A DNA stretch of 12,347 nt from Nitrospinota bacterium (lineage in GTDB: Bacteria > UBA8248): the NCBI GenBank assembly GCA_011523725.1, contig WTGD01000233.1:1-12347 (forward strand), given 5' to 3'. The translations under genes and the position numbers were made by a program. The notes under the pieces were generated by a model. That model saw nothing but the letters and a program-made list of their open reading frames with translations. It made no database searches and had not been told where the DNA came from. Of the stretch, positions 1 through 7,101 are shown piece after piece (the first letter of the stretch is position 1; every line of letters starts with the position of its first letter).

Positions 1-462
1 GTACATGTTGACCAACTGGAGCACTTCCCCCTCGGAGAGCAGGGTGCAGGCCTCGCTCATCGTCTTGATGATCCGCAAATCGGCGTCCGCGGCCATGAGC
101 GAGAAACTCTTGGCGAAGAGGAAATCGCCCACCAGGACGCTCGTCTCGTTGTTCCATTTCGCGTTGGCGGAGGGGTTGCCCCGCCTCATCTGCGCGTCAT
201 CCACCACGTCGTCGTGTAAGAGCGTGGCCGTATGGATGTACTCCACCACGCAGCCCATCGTCGTGGCGCGAGGCCCCTCATAGCCGCACGCCTTGGCGAC
301 GAGCACCAGGAGCATCGGCCGAATACGCTTGCCGCCGGAACCAATGAGATAATCACTCACATCGGGTATCAAGACGACGTCTGAATGAAAATTCGCGTGA
401 ATCGCTTCTTCTACTTCCTTCATCTCGGAAGCGATTGAATCCGCAATCTCAGAAAATTTCAT
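1..462 (-). CDS. ispB: Long-chain polyprenyl diphosphate synthase (IspB type), N-terminal part, cut by window edge
   Basis: This enzyme condenses isopentenyl diphosphate onto an allylic diphosphate to build the polyprenyl side chain of respiratory quinones. The first 154 residues are visible; the rest lies left of position 1. Seen directly: GGKRIRP at residues 44-50, the helix leading into LLHDDVVDD (residues 81-89, the first aspartate-rich motif that binds Mg-diphosphate), MRRGNPSAN just after it, and VGDFLFAK (111-118). The spacing HTATLLHDDVVD without an insertion in the motif fits the long-chain IspB group, not the farnesyl synthases with a DDxxxxD insertion. The start at 462 is chosen because GGAGGT (466-471) precedes it. 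The gene is divergent from the cyclophilin-like/thiI pair. Product chain length cannot be read from this fragment. Confidence 0.93.
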   Translation of the reverse strand, partial: MKFSEIADSIASEMKEVEEAIHANFHSDVVLIPDVSDYLIGSGGKRIRPMLLVLVAKACGYEGPRATTMGCVVEYIHTATLLHDDVVDDAQMRRGNPSANAKWNNETSVLVGDFLFAKSFSLMAADADLRIIKTMSEACTLLSEGEVLQLVNMY

Positions 463-650
463 CCCACCTCCGACCCGCGAGAAAATCCCTGATGCGGGGT
501 TTTCTTTCTCCCGGGCATTGTCCCCGAAAGCCGAACCCGAAAGCAACTCCATATACTGAGGGAGGCCCATGTGCGTCAAGACGACGAAACGCCCCTTTTC
601 CTCAAGACGAAGCTCGGCTATGTTGCCAGAAACAGGGCGATTGTCCAACC
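463..650. promoter_or_regulatory. Divergent intergenic region, with a hairpin at 481-504
   Basis: This 188-bp gap separates the outward-facing ispB and cyclophilin-like genes and should hold both promoters, though I see no convincing -35/-10 pair on either strand. An imperfect inverted repeat, GAAAATCCC (481-489), loop TGATGC, GGGGTTTTC (496-504), is followed by a pyrimidine-rich stretch (TTTCTCC). On the plus strand this resembles a weak terminator or attenuator. Its function is inference. Confidence 0.35.
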
Positions 651-1046
651 ATGGGGGAGTTCAAGGTTGTGAGCAGAAGAATCCAAATCACCGCAGGCAA
701 CGTAAGCATGGAGGCGGAACTGACGGAGAGCGAAACCGCGAACGCCTTGTGGGAGGCCTTGCCGATCACGGGCGCGGCGAACGTCTGGGGCGAGGAGATC
801 TATTTCTCCATCCCCCTGGAGGCGCCGCAGGAAGCCTCCGCGCGCGAGGAGATGGAGGTCGGAGAGATCGCCTACTGGCCTCCCGGCAAGGCATTCTGCA
901 TCTTTTTCGGCCGCACGCCTGCGAGCGTGGACGACGCGCCCCGCGCGGCCAGCGCCGTGAATCCGCTGGGCAGAGTGACGGGCGATCCGAAAGATTTCCT
1001 GAAAGTCCGCTCGGGGGAGGAGGTTCTCCTGGAGAGAGCGCCGTGA
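651..1046 (+). CDS. Cyclophilin-like fold protein (TM1367/Cyclophil_like family)
   Basis: A 131-residue protein matching the small bacterial and archaeal cyclophilin-like family known from the TM1367 structure. Features seen: an N-terminal beta strand (RRIQITAG), an acidic ET-rich helix (TESETANALWEALP), the family block WGEEIYFSIP followed by an acidic EVGEIAYWPPGKAFCIFFGRTP segment, and a C-terminal NPLGRVTGDP. Length is typical of the family. Peptidyl-prolyl isomerase activity has not been established for this family as far as I know, so no reaction is assigned. ATG 651 has no clear ribosome binding site. GTG 669, 10 nt after a GGGGGAG at 653-659, is an alternative start that would shorten the protein by six residues. 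Its stop overlaps the thiI start (GTGA), so the two are probably translationally coupled. Confidence 0.85.
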   Translation: MGEFKVVSRRIQITAGNVSMEAELTESETANALWEALPITGAANVWGEEIYFSIPLEAPQEASAREEMEVGEIAYWPPGKAFCIFFGRTPASVDDAPRAASAVNPLGRVTGDPKDFLKVRSGEEVLLERAP

Positions 1047-2296
1047 GTCCCCAAGAACCCAAAGACGTCTCGGTCCTCATCCATTACGATGAGATTGGAC
1101 TCAAGGGGAAAAACCGCCCGCTGTTCATCGAGCGGCTATCCAAAAGGATCGAGCGCGCGGCCGGCCTGTTCTGCGAGGCGAAGGTCAAAAAACGTACGGG
1201 AAGGCTGATTCTGGAAACAAGCGGCCTGGAAGACCCCGACGCACTGATCGAGGCGCTCGGCAAGGTGTTCGGCGTCGCCTATTTCGCCCGGGCGCAACGG
1301 GTTCCGCTCGACCTCGATGCGGCGGCGCAAACGGCGCTCGACATGATCGCCCCCCTCAAAACCGAAAGTTTCCGGGTGCGGACCCGAAAATCGTTCCCGA
1401 CCACGCCCGTCAGCACACGCGAGTGGGACAGGGCCATCGGCGCTGCGATTCAGGCCCGAAGACACCTGCCCGTCGACCTGGAGCGTCCGGGACTGGCGGT
1501 GCACGTCGAGGTCATTCCCAGGGAAGCCTGGGTGTACGCCGAGAAAATACCGGGGCCCGGCGGCCTGCCCGTCGGCTCGCTCGGCAGGGTGGCGGCGCTG
1601 CTGTCTGGCGGCATCGACTCGCCGCTGGCCGCCTGGCGGATCATGAAGCGCGGCTGCGAAGTGGTGTTCATCCATTTTCACGGCGCGCCCTACCTGAGCC
1701 GCGCCTCCGCCGAGAAGGCGAAGGATCTGGCCCACCTGCTGAACGGCTACCAGCTGGGCAGCAGGCTCTACATGGTTCCGTTCGGCAACCTGCAAAAAGA
1801 GGTCGTCCTCGCCACGCAGCCCGAATACCGCGTGGTTCTCTACCGCCGGTTCATGGCGCGCATCGGGGAGCATATCGCCGGGCTCGAGAACGCACGCGCC
1901 CTGGTCTCCGGCGAGAGCCTGGGCCAGGTGGCGAGCCAGACGCTCCAGAACCTGGCGGCCATCGAAGAAGCGGTGCGGATGCCTATCTTAAGGCCCCTGA
2001 TCGGCATGGATAAGGACGAGATCATCGAAGCGGCGAAAGGACTCGGCACGTTCGATATTTCCATCGAGCCCGACCAGGATTGCTGCTCGCTGTTCGTTCC
2101 GAAACACCCCGCTATACGCTCCCACGCGGGTTACCTGCGCGGCACGGAGTCCCGCCTGCCCGTCCAGGACATGATCGACAAGGTCATCCATGAGACCGAA
2201 ATCATCGATTTCGGCGCAGATGGCCGGACCAGGAATTTCTCCTTCGCCGAAATACATCCCGCCGAAGAGGATGCGGCGGTTCTGCCGAACGCGTAG
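1043..2296 (+). CDS. thiI: tRNA 4-thiouridine sulfurtransferase ThiI, without rhodanese domain
   Basis: ThiI adenylates U8 of tRNA and transfers sulfur to make 4-thiouridine; in some bacteria it also supplies sulfur for thiamin thiazole synthesis. The 417-residue protein shows the N-terminal ferredoxin-like part (HYDEIGLKGKNR, residues 14-25), a THUMP domain (about 60-165, including RVRTRKSFP) and the PP-loop ATPase motif SGGIDSP at 188-194. The C-terminal segment DQDCCSLFVPKHP is the conserved ThiI signature. It ends there: the C-terminal rhodanese domain of the roughly 480-residue E. coli protein is absent, as in Bacillus and archaeal ThiI, so a persulfide must come from another protein or from internal cysteines. 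The GTG start at 1043 overlaps the upstream stop by 4 nt and has GGAGAG at 1031-1036. A longer open frame extends upstream but only overlaps the cyclophilin-like gene. Confidence 0.95.
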   Translation: MSPQEPKDVSVLIHYDEIGLKGKNRPLFIERLSKRIERAAGLFCEAKVKKRTGRLILETSGLEDPDALIEALGKVFGVAYFARAQRVPLDLDAAAQTALDMIAPLKTESFRVRTRKSFPTTPVSTREWDRAIGAAIQARRHLPVDLERPGLAVHVEVIPREAWVYAEKIPGPGGLPVGSLGRVAALLSGGIDSPLAAWRIMKRGCEVVFIHFHGAPYLSRASAEKAKDLAHLLNGYQLGSRLYMVPFGNLQKEVVLATQPEYRVVLYRRFMARIGEHIAGLENARALVSGESLGQVASQTLQNLAAIEEAVRMPILRPLIGMDKDEIIEAAKGLGTFDISIEPDQDCCSLFVPKHPAIRSHAGYLRGTESRLPVQDMIDKVIHETEIIDFGADGRTRNFSFAEIHPAEEDAAVLPNA

Positions 2297-2352
2297 GGAC
2301 CTGTCCGGCTGCGCATCTCCCCGCGGGTCGATTCCGTCTCTCCTTGACACTG

Positions 2353-2368
2353 TGGTGCTTTTTTTGCA
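2353..2368 (+). promoter_or_regulatory. Sigma-54-like (-24/-12) promoter upstream of hcmB
   Basis: The pattern TGG-N2-C-N5-TTGCA has GG (2354-2355) and GC (2366-2367) separated by exactly 10 nt, as sigma-54 promoters require, and 9 of 12 informative consensus positions match. It would start transcription near 2379, about 40 nt before the hcmB ATG. A TTGACA at 2344-2349 is a possible sigma-70 -35, but its best -10 (TATGCT, 2374-2379) lies 24 bp away, which is too far. The T-rich composition makes a chance match possible. Confidence 0.45.
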
Positions 2369-2370
2369 GG

Positions 2371-2394
2371 TTGTATGCTGTTTTTCGCATACAA
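2371..2394. promoter_or_regulatory. Perfect 8-bp inverted repeat, candidate operator of the hcm operon
   Basis: TTGTATGC, 8-nt spacer, GCATACAA lies 26 nt upstream of the hcmB start and overlaps the start point predicted from the sigma-54-like site. Half-site centres are 16 bp apart, so one helical face is roughly 1.5 turns apart. It could be a dimeric repressor or activator site, or an 8-bp stem in the mRNA leader. No regulator gene lies in the window to pair with it. Confidence 0.45.
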
Positions 2395-2419
2395 ATCAGA
2401 GCCTGTTGAGGAACGCCTC

Positions 2420-2827
2420 ATGAGTCAGCCAATCCGCGTCCTGCTCGCGAAGGTGGGTCTCGACGGTCACGACCGGGGTGTCAAGATCGTCGCCCGCGCC
2501 CTGCGCGACGCCGGCATGGACGTGATTTACACCGGCCTGCACCGCACGCCCGAAGAGGTGGTGACCGCCGCCGTGCAGGAAGACGTCGACGTGCTGGGCG
2601 TAAGCCTCCTCTCCGGCGTGCAGATGACCGTGTTCCCCAAGATATTCGACCTGCTCCGGACCAATGGCGCCGACGACATGATCGTCGTGGCCGGCGGCGT
2701 CATGCCGGACGAAGACGTGGTCCAGCTCAAGGAAATGGGGGTCAGCAAGGTGCTGCTGCAGGATACGCCGCCCCAGACGATCATCGACACGCTGACCCGT
2801 CTCGTGGAGGAGCGCGGCGCGCGCTGA
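2420..2827 (+). CDS. hcmB: Acyl-CoA mutase small (cobalamin-binding) subunit, HcmB-like
   Basis: This 135-residue protein is a stand-alone B12-binding domain equivalent to the C-terminal domain of methylmalonyl-CoA mutase. It carries the base-off/His-on motif: DGHDRG (residues 15-20; Asp15, His17 as lower axial Co ligand, Gly20), SLL at 62-64 and GG at 92-93. It binds adenosylcobalamin and pairs with the catalytic subunit encoded by hcmA three genes downstream. Separate small subunits are known for isobutyryl-CoA mutase and 2-hydroxyisobutyryl-CoA mutase. The start at 2420 is supported by GAGGA (2408-2412). An in-frame ATG at 2375 lies inside the operator-like repeat and is unlikely. It is first gene of the operon, 10 nt before hcl. 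Assignment to HCM rather than ICM rests on the large-subunit residues. Confidence 0.92.
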   Translation: MSQPIRVLLAKVGLDGHDRGVKIVARALRDAGMDVIYTGLHRTPEEVVTAAVQEDVDVLGVSLLSGVQMTVFPKIFDLLRTNGADDMIVVAGGVMPDEDVVQLKEMGVSKVLLQDTPPQTIIDTLTRLVEERGAR

Positions 2828-2837
2828 ATCTATATCC

Positions 2838-4268
2838 ATGGAGTCCTGGTCATTCCCACCCGCTTACGACGAGAACTTCCTCCCGCCTCCGGAGAGCCGT
2901 TACTGGTTCCCCCGGCGGGAGACGATGCCGGCGGGAGACCGGGAGAAGGACATCCTGGAGCGGCTTGCCCAAGTCTGCGCCTACGCCTGGGAGCATGCGC
3001 CCCTCTACCGCCGCAAGTGGGATGAAGCCGGTTTCCACCCGGAGCAACTCCACTCGCTCGAGGACTTCGAGGAGAAGGTCCCCGTCCTGACCAAAAACGA
3101 CCTGCGCGAGGCGCAGGAGCGCCATCCGCCCTTCGGCGATTACCTCTGTGTGGACGAAGCGGACGTCTATCACATCCACGGCACCAGCGGCACGACCGGG
3201 CGGCCCACCGCCTTCGCCATTTCGCAGAACGACTGGCGCGCCATCGCCAACGCGCATGCGCGCGTGATGTGGGGCATGGGTCTGCGCCCGGGCGACACGA
3301 TCTGCGTCGCCGCCATTTTTTCTCTCTACATGGGGAGCTGGGGGGCGCTCGCCGGCGCGGAACGCTTGGGCGCCAAGGCGTTCCCGTTCGGCGCCGGCGT
3401 GTCCGGCATGTCGGCGCGCTGCGTGCAATGGCTGAACATGCTGAAGCCCACCGCCTTCTACGGCACGCCGACCTACGCCTTACACCTCGCCCAGGTCGCG
3501 GAAGACGAGGGCATCGACCCGCGCGACATGCAGCTCAAAATCATGTTCTTCTCCGGCGAGCCCGGCGCCTCGATCCCGGCCATCCGCGAGCGCATCGAGG
3601 GACTCTACGGGGCCAGGGTTTACGACAGCGGCTCCATGGCCGAGATGAGCCCGTGGATGAACGTGGCGAGTTCGGCCGAGACGGACGGAATGCTCTGCTG
3701 GCAGGACGTCGTCTACACGGAAGTGTGTGACCCCGAAACCATGCGCCGGGTCCCCTACGGGGAGCGGGGGACGCCCGTGTACACCCATCTCGAACGCGCG
3801 TCGCAGCCGATGATCCGCCTGGCGTCGGGGGACCTGACCCGGTGGGTGGACGAACCGAACCCGTGCGGACGCACCTACCCGCGCCTGCCGCACGGCATTT
3901 TCGGGCGCATCGACGACATGTTCACGATCCGCGGCGAGAACGTCTACCCGAGCGAGATAGACGCCGCGCTCAACGAACTGGCGCACTACGGCGGAGAGCA
4001 CCGGATCGTCATCAGCCGCGAGGCTGCGATGGACGAGTTGCTGCTGCGCGTCGAGGCCGACCCCGGGACTTACGCTGCGCCCGAGGCCGCCGCCCGGTTC
4101 CGCACGGAGGTGGCGCACAAGCTGCAGATGGTGCTCGGGCTGCGGACGGCCGTGGAGATCGTCGAGCCGGGCTCGATCCCCCGGACGGATTTCAAGGCGC
4201 GCCGCGTGATCGACGATCGCGCCGTCTTTCAGGAAATGCAGACGCAACTGGATGACGAAAACCGCTGA
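2838..4268 (+). CDS. hcl: PaaK-family acyl-CoA ligase, probable 2-hydroxyisobutyrate-CoA ligase
   Basis: A 476-residue adenylate-forming enzyme of the phenylacetate-CoA ligase (PaaK) type. It should activate a carboxylic acid with ATP, then transfer it to CoA. Seen: the phosphate-binding loop TSGTTGRPT (116-124), the YDSGSMAEMS adenine/acyl region (262-271), the ribose-binding Asp332 in SGDL, the hinge region GRIDDMFTIRGENVYPSEID start (356-375), and the C-terminal catalytic lysine region PRTDFKARR (449-457, Lys453). Length is close to the characterised 2-hydroxyisobutyrate-CoA ligase of Aquincola tertiaricarbonis (about 477 residues, from memory). The substrate is inferred from its place between the two mutase subunits; phenylacetate or another small acid is possible from sequence alone. 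No strong ribosome site is visible, so coupling to hcmB is likely. The stop shares one base with the meaH start (TGATG). Confidence 0.85.
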   Translation: MESWSFPPAYDENFLPPPESRYWFPRRETMPAGDREKDILERLAQVCAYAWEHAPLYRRKWDEAGFHPEQLHSLEDFEEKVPVLTKNDLREAQERHPPFGDYLCVDEADVYHIHGTSGTTGRPTAFAISQNDWRAIANAHARVMWGMGLRPGDTICVAAIFSLYMGSWGALAGAERLGAKAFPFGAGVSGMSARCVQWLNMLKPTAFYGTPTYALHLAQVAEDEGIDPRDMQLKIMFFSGEPGASIPAIRERIEGLYGARVYDSGSMAEMSPWMNVASSAETDGMLCWQDVVYTEVCDPETMRRVPYGERGTPVYTHLERASQPMIRLASGDLTRWVDEPNPCGRTYPRLPHGIFGRIDDMFTIRGENVYPSEIDAALNELAHYGGEHRIVISREAAMDELLLRVEADPGTYAAPEAAARFRTEVAHKLQMVLGLRTAVEIVEPGSIPRTDFKARRVIDDRAVFQEMQTQLDDENR

Positions 4269-5272
4269 TGGGCGCCTATGTCCCTTCGGTGGAACTCATC
4301 GCCCGCGTTCAAAGAGGCGAGCCGGCCGCGATCGGCCGCCTCATATCGCGCGCGGAATCAGGCCTGGCGGAAGCGCGCGGCGCACTCGCGCAGATCCACA
4401 AGCTCGCCGGAGGGGCGCACGTCGTCGGGATGACCGGAGTGCCTGGCAGCGGAAAATCCACGCTCGTCAGCCTGCTTTCGCAAAGACTGCGCGCCGGCGG
4501 TGACAAGGTCGGGGTCATCGCGATCGATCCGTCCTCTCCGTATTCGGGCGGCTCCATCTTGGGAGACCGCATCCGCATGAGCGACTTGAGCGCCGACCCG
4601 GGCGTTTATATCCGCAGCATGGCGACGCACGGGGCGACCGGCGGCATGGCGCGCGCGGCGCTCGAGGCAGTCGACATTCTCGATGCCGCCGGCTTCGGGG
4701 TCATCATTCTGGAAACCGTCGGCGTGGGCCAGGACGAGGTCGAGATCGTGCGGGCCTCCCACACCACGGTGGTGGTTTCCGCGCCCGGCTTAGGCGACGA
4801 GGTCCAGGCGATCAAGGCGGGCCTCCTGGAGATCGCCGACATCCACGTCGTGTCGAAATGCGACCGGAGCGACGCCAACCGGACGCTGACCGATCTGAAG
4901 CAGATGCTGGCGCTCGGAGCGGGCGGGCAGGAACCATCCGGCTGGGCCATCCCCGTAGTCGGCACCAGCGCCGTTTCCGGAGAAGGGATCGACGAGCTGC
5001 TGGGGGCGGTTGCCCGCCATCGCGACCTGACCACGAATACGGATGCGGGCCTGGCGCGGCGCCAAAGCATCGCGGAATTCCGGCTGCGCAAGACCGCCGA
5101 AAACCTGTTGTATGATCGGTTCAACGCCGCTGCGGCGTCGGCGAGCGCGAAACTCGCCGAACAGCTCATGCGCCGGGAGAGCGACCCCTATTCGCTGGCG
5201 GAGGAACTGCTCTCGACGACGCTCGAAGGAGAGGGAGACCATGAACGAGACGTTCACTCAAAATCCGCTTGA
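4268..5272 (+). CDS. meaH: MeaB/ArgK-type G-protein chaperone of the mutase, MeaH-like
   Basis: A 334-residue P-loop GTPase of the MeaB family. These proteins gate cobalamin loading, protect the mutase from inactivation and help replace damaged cofactor. Seen: Walker A GVPGSGKS (57-64), IDPSSPYSGGSILGDRIRM start (86-104), the family block RSMATHGATGG (116-126), and ETVGVGQDEVE (149-159), which holds the switch and Walker B equivalents. The base-specificity motif, normally NKxD, reads SKCD (196-199), with Ser in place of Asn. The C-terminal helix region (LAEELLSTT) matches the dimerisation arm of MeaB. The start overlaps hcl by one base and the end overlaps hcmA by 32 nt, so it is part of the same message. 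It was named meaH for its 2-hydroxyisobutyryl-CoA mutase context. Confidence 0.92.
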   Translation: MGAYVPSVELIARVQRGEPAAIGRLISRAESGLAEARGALAQIHKLAGGAHVVGMTGVPGSGKSTLVSLLSQRLRAGGDKVGVIAIDPSSPYSGGSILGDRIRMSDLSADPGVYIRSMATHGATGGMARAALEAVDILDAAGFGVIILETVGVGQDEVEIVRASHTTVVVSAPGLGDEVQAIKAGLLEIADIHVVSKCDRSDANRTLTDLKQMLALGAGGQEPSGWAIPVVGTSAVSGEGIDELLGAVARHRDLTTNTDAGLARRQSIAEFRLRKTAENLLYDRFNAAAASASAKLAEQLMRRESDPYSLAEELLSTTLEGEGDHERDVHSKSA

Positions 5273-6932
5273 GAAACTCCGGAGCGAGATCGAGGACTGG
5301 GAGGGCAACGAGGTCGCCGCCTTCCTGAACAAACAGGCCGAGCGCAAGGAGCAATTCTTCACCATCGGCGATTTTCCGGTGCAGCGCGTCTATACCGCCG
5401 CCGATATTGCGGAAACGCCGCTCGAGGACATCGGCCTGCCGGGGCGCTACCCCTTCACGCGCGGGCCCTACCCGACGATGTACCGCAGCCGGGTGTGGAC
5501 CATGCGCCAGATCGCCGGTTTCGGCACCGGCGAGGACACCAACGAACGCTTCAAGTATCTCATCTCGCAAGGCCAGACGGGACTCTCGACCGACTTCGAC
5601 ATGCCCACGCTCATGGGCTACGACTCCGACCACCCGATGAGCGACGGCGAGGTGGGCCGCGAGGGCGTGGCCGTGGACACGCTCGCCGACATGGAGGCGC
5701 TCTACGACGGCATCGATCTTGAGAACATCTCGGTATCGATGACCATCAACCCCAGCGCCTGGATCCTGCTCGCCATGTACGTGGCGCTGGCCGAGAAGCG
5801 CGGCCTCGACCTGAACAGGCTCTCGGGCACCATCCAGGCGGACATCCTGAAGGAGTACATGGCGCAGAAGGAGTTCATCTATCCCATCGCGCCCTCGGTC
5901 CGCATCGTGCGCGACTGCATATCCTTCTGCGGCCGCCACATGAAGCGCTACAACCCGATCAACATCTCGGGCTATCACATCTCGGAAGCCGGCGCCTCAC
6001 CCTTACAGGAGGCCGCCTTCACCATGTGCAACCTGATCGTCTACGTGGAGGAGGTGCTCAAGACCGGCATGAAGGTGGACGAGTTCGCGCCGAGGCTCGC
6101 CTTCTTCTACGTCTCCCAGGCGGACCTGTTCGAGGAGGTCGCCAAGTTCCGGGCGCTGCGCCGCTGCTACGCCCGGATCATGAAAGAACGCTTCGGCGCC
6201 AGGAACCCCGAATCGATGCGGCTTCGCTTCCATTGCCAGACCGCGGCCGCGACCCTCACCAAGCCGCAATTCCGCATCAACATCGTGCGCACCGCGTTCC
6301 AGGCCCTCGCCGCCGTCCTCGGCGGCTGCCAGTCGCTGCACACGAACGGCTACGACGAGGCGTTCGCGATTCCGACCGAGGACGCCATGCGGCTGGCCTT
6401 GCGCACGCAGCAGGTAATCGCGGAGGAAACGAACGTCGCCAACGTCATCGACCCGGTGGGCGGCTCCTACTACCTCGAGAGCCTGACCAACGAGTACGAG
6501 AAGCGCATCTTCGATATCCTCGACTACGTGGACGAGAACGGCGGGACGATCAAACTGATCGAGGAAGGCTGGTTCCAGAAGCAGATCGCCGACTTCGCCT
6601 ATGAGACCGCCTTGCGCAAGCAATCCGGCGAGAAGCCCGTCATCGGGGTCAACACCCTGGTCGAGGAGGAAAAAGACCAGGAGATCGAGACCCATCCCTA
6701 TGATTCCTCGACGGCCGAGCGGCAGATCGCGCGGACGAGGCGAGTGCGCGCCGAGCGCGATAACGCCAGGGTCGAAACGCTTCTGAAAGAGCTCGTCTCG
6801 GTCGCGAAGGACGAGACGCGGAACATCATGCCCGTCACGGTCGAACTCGTGCGCGAGGGCGCGACGATGGGAGAGATCACCGGGAAACTCAAGTCGGTCT
6901 GGGGCACCTACCGGGAAATGCCGGTCTTCTGA
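5241..6932 (+). CDS. hcmA: 2-hydroxyisobutyryl-CoA mutase large (catalytic) subunit
   Basis: This 563-residue protein is the TIM-barrel substrate subunit of an adenosylcobalamin-dependent acyl-CoA mutase; it has no B12 domain of its own, so it needs HcmB. The family core is clear: GPYPTMYRSRVWTMRQ region (75-90), GYDSDHP (126-132), ISGYHISEAG (242-251, His246 near the corrin), SLHTNGYDEA (about 355-364) and VIDPVGGSYYLE. The specificity residues decide the call. Ile91 replaces Tyr89 of Propionibacterium methylmalonyl-CoA mutase, Gln209 replaces its Arg207, and Asp118 sits at its Ala116. Ile/Asp/Gln at these places corresponds to Ile90, Asp117, Gln208 of the Aquincola enzyme; isobutyryl-CoA mutase has Phe/Gln. 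Predicted reaction: 2-hydroxyisobutyryl-CoA to 3-hydroxybutyryl-CoA. The ATG at 5241 has AAGGAG at 5226-5231 and overlaps meaH. Confidence 0.93.
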   Translation: MNETFTQNPLEKLRSEIEDWEGNEVAAFLNKQAERKEQFFTIGDFPVQRVYTAADIAETPLEDIGLPGRYPFTRGPYPTMYRSRVWTMRQIAGFGTGEDTNERFKYLISQGQTGLSTDFDMPTLMGYDSDHPMSDGEVGREGVAVDTLADMEALYDGIDLENISVSMTINPSAWILLAMYVALAEKRGLDLNRLSGTIQADILKEYMAQKEFIYPIAPSVRIVRDCISFCGRHMKRYNPINISGYHISEAGASPLQEAAFTMCNLIVYVEEVLKTGMKVDEFAPRLAFFYVSQADLFEEVAKFRALRRCYARIMKERFGARNPESMRLRFHCQTAAATLTKPQFRINIVRTAFQALAAVLGGCQSLHTNGYDEAFAIPTEDAMRLALRTQQVIAEETNVANVIDPVGGSYYLESLTNEYEKRIFDILDYVDENGGTIKLIEEGWFQKQIADFAYETALRKQSGEKPVIGVNTLVEEEKDQEIETHPYDSSTAERQIARTRRVRAERDNARVETLLKELVSVAKDETRNIMPVTVELVREGATMGEITGKLKSVWGTYREMPVF

Positions 6933-6947
6933 TTCAGGCGACTACAG

Positions 6948-7071
6948 GGACAGGTCGCGACGTCGAACAGGCACGGGGGCCTGTCCTCATTTTCCCCGTC
7001 CTGCAAAAGGACAACCACGGAGGGTTGTCCCTACAATCACAATGCTGGCCGAAGAAGGTTTTTCAAAAACC
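6948..7071. repeat. Cluster of short hairpin repeats after hcmA
   Basis: Three elements lie in the 240-bp gap after hcmA. At 6948-6961 is GGACAGGTCGCGAC, the left 14 nt of the 20-bp palindrome found intact at 9276-9295. At 6967-6984 is ACAGGC, 6-nt loop, GCCTGT. At 7009-7030 is GGACAACC, 6-nt loop, GGTTGTCC, followed by CTACAAT. A further GGTTTTT-C-AAAAACC palindrome is at 7057-7071. The second hairpin is followed by TCATTTT and might act as a weak terminator for the hcm operon; no classical terminator is present. Confidence 0.7.
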
Positions 7072-7101
7072 CCGACAAGGAGGGCTTTTTCAACAGGCCC
7101 C

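Noticed and set aside
2344..2379. A sigma-70 promoter for hcmB from TTGACA (2344) and TATGCT (2374).
   Set aside because: The 24-bp spacer is far beyond the usual 16-18 bp.
5241..6932. Annotation as methylmalonyl-CoA mutase or isobutyryl-CoA mutase large subunit.
   Set aside because: Ile91 and Gln209 exclude the Tyr/Arg pair of methylmalonyl-CoA mutase; isobutyryl-CoA mutase has Phe where Ile91 stands.
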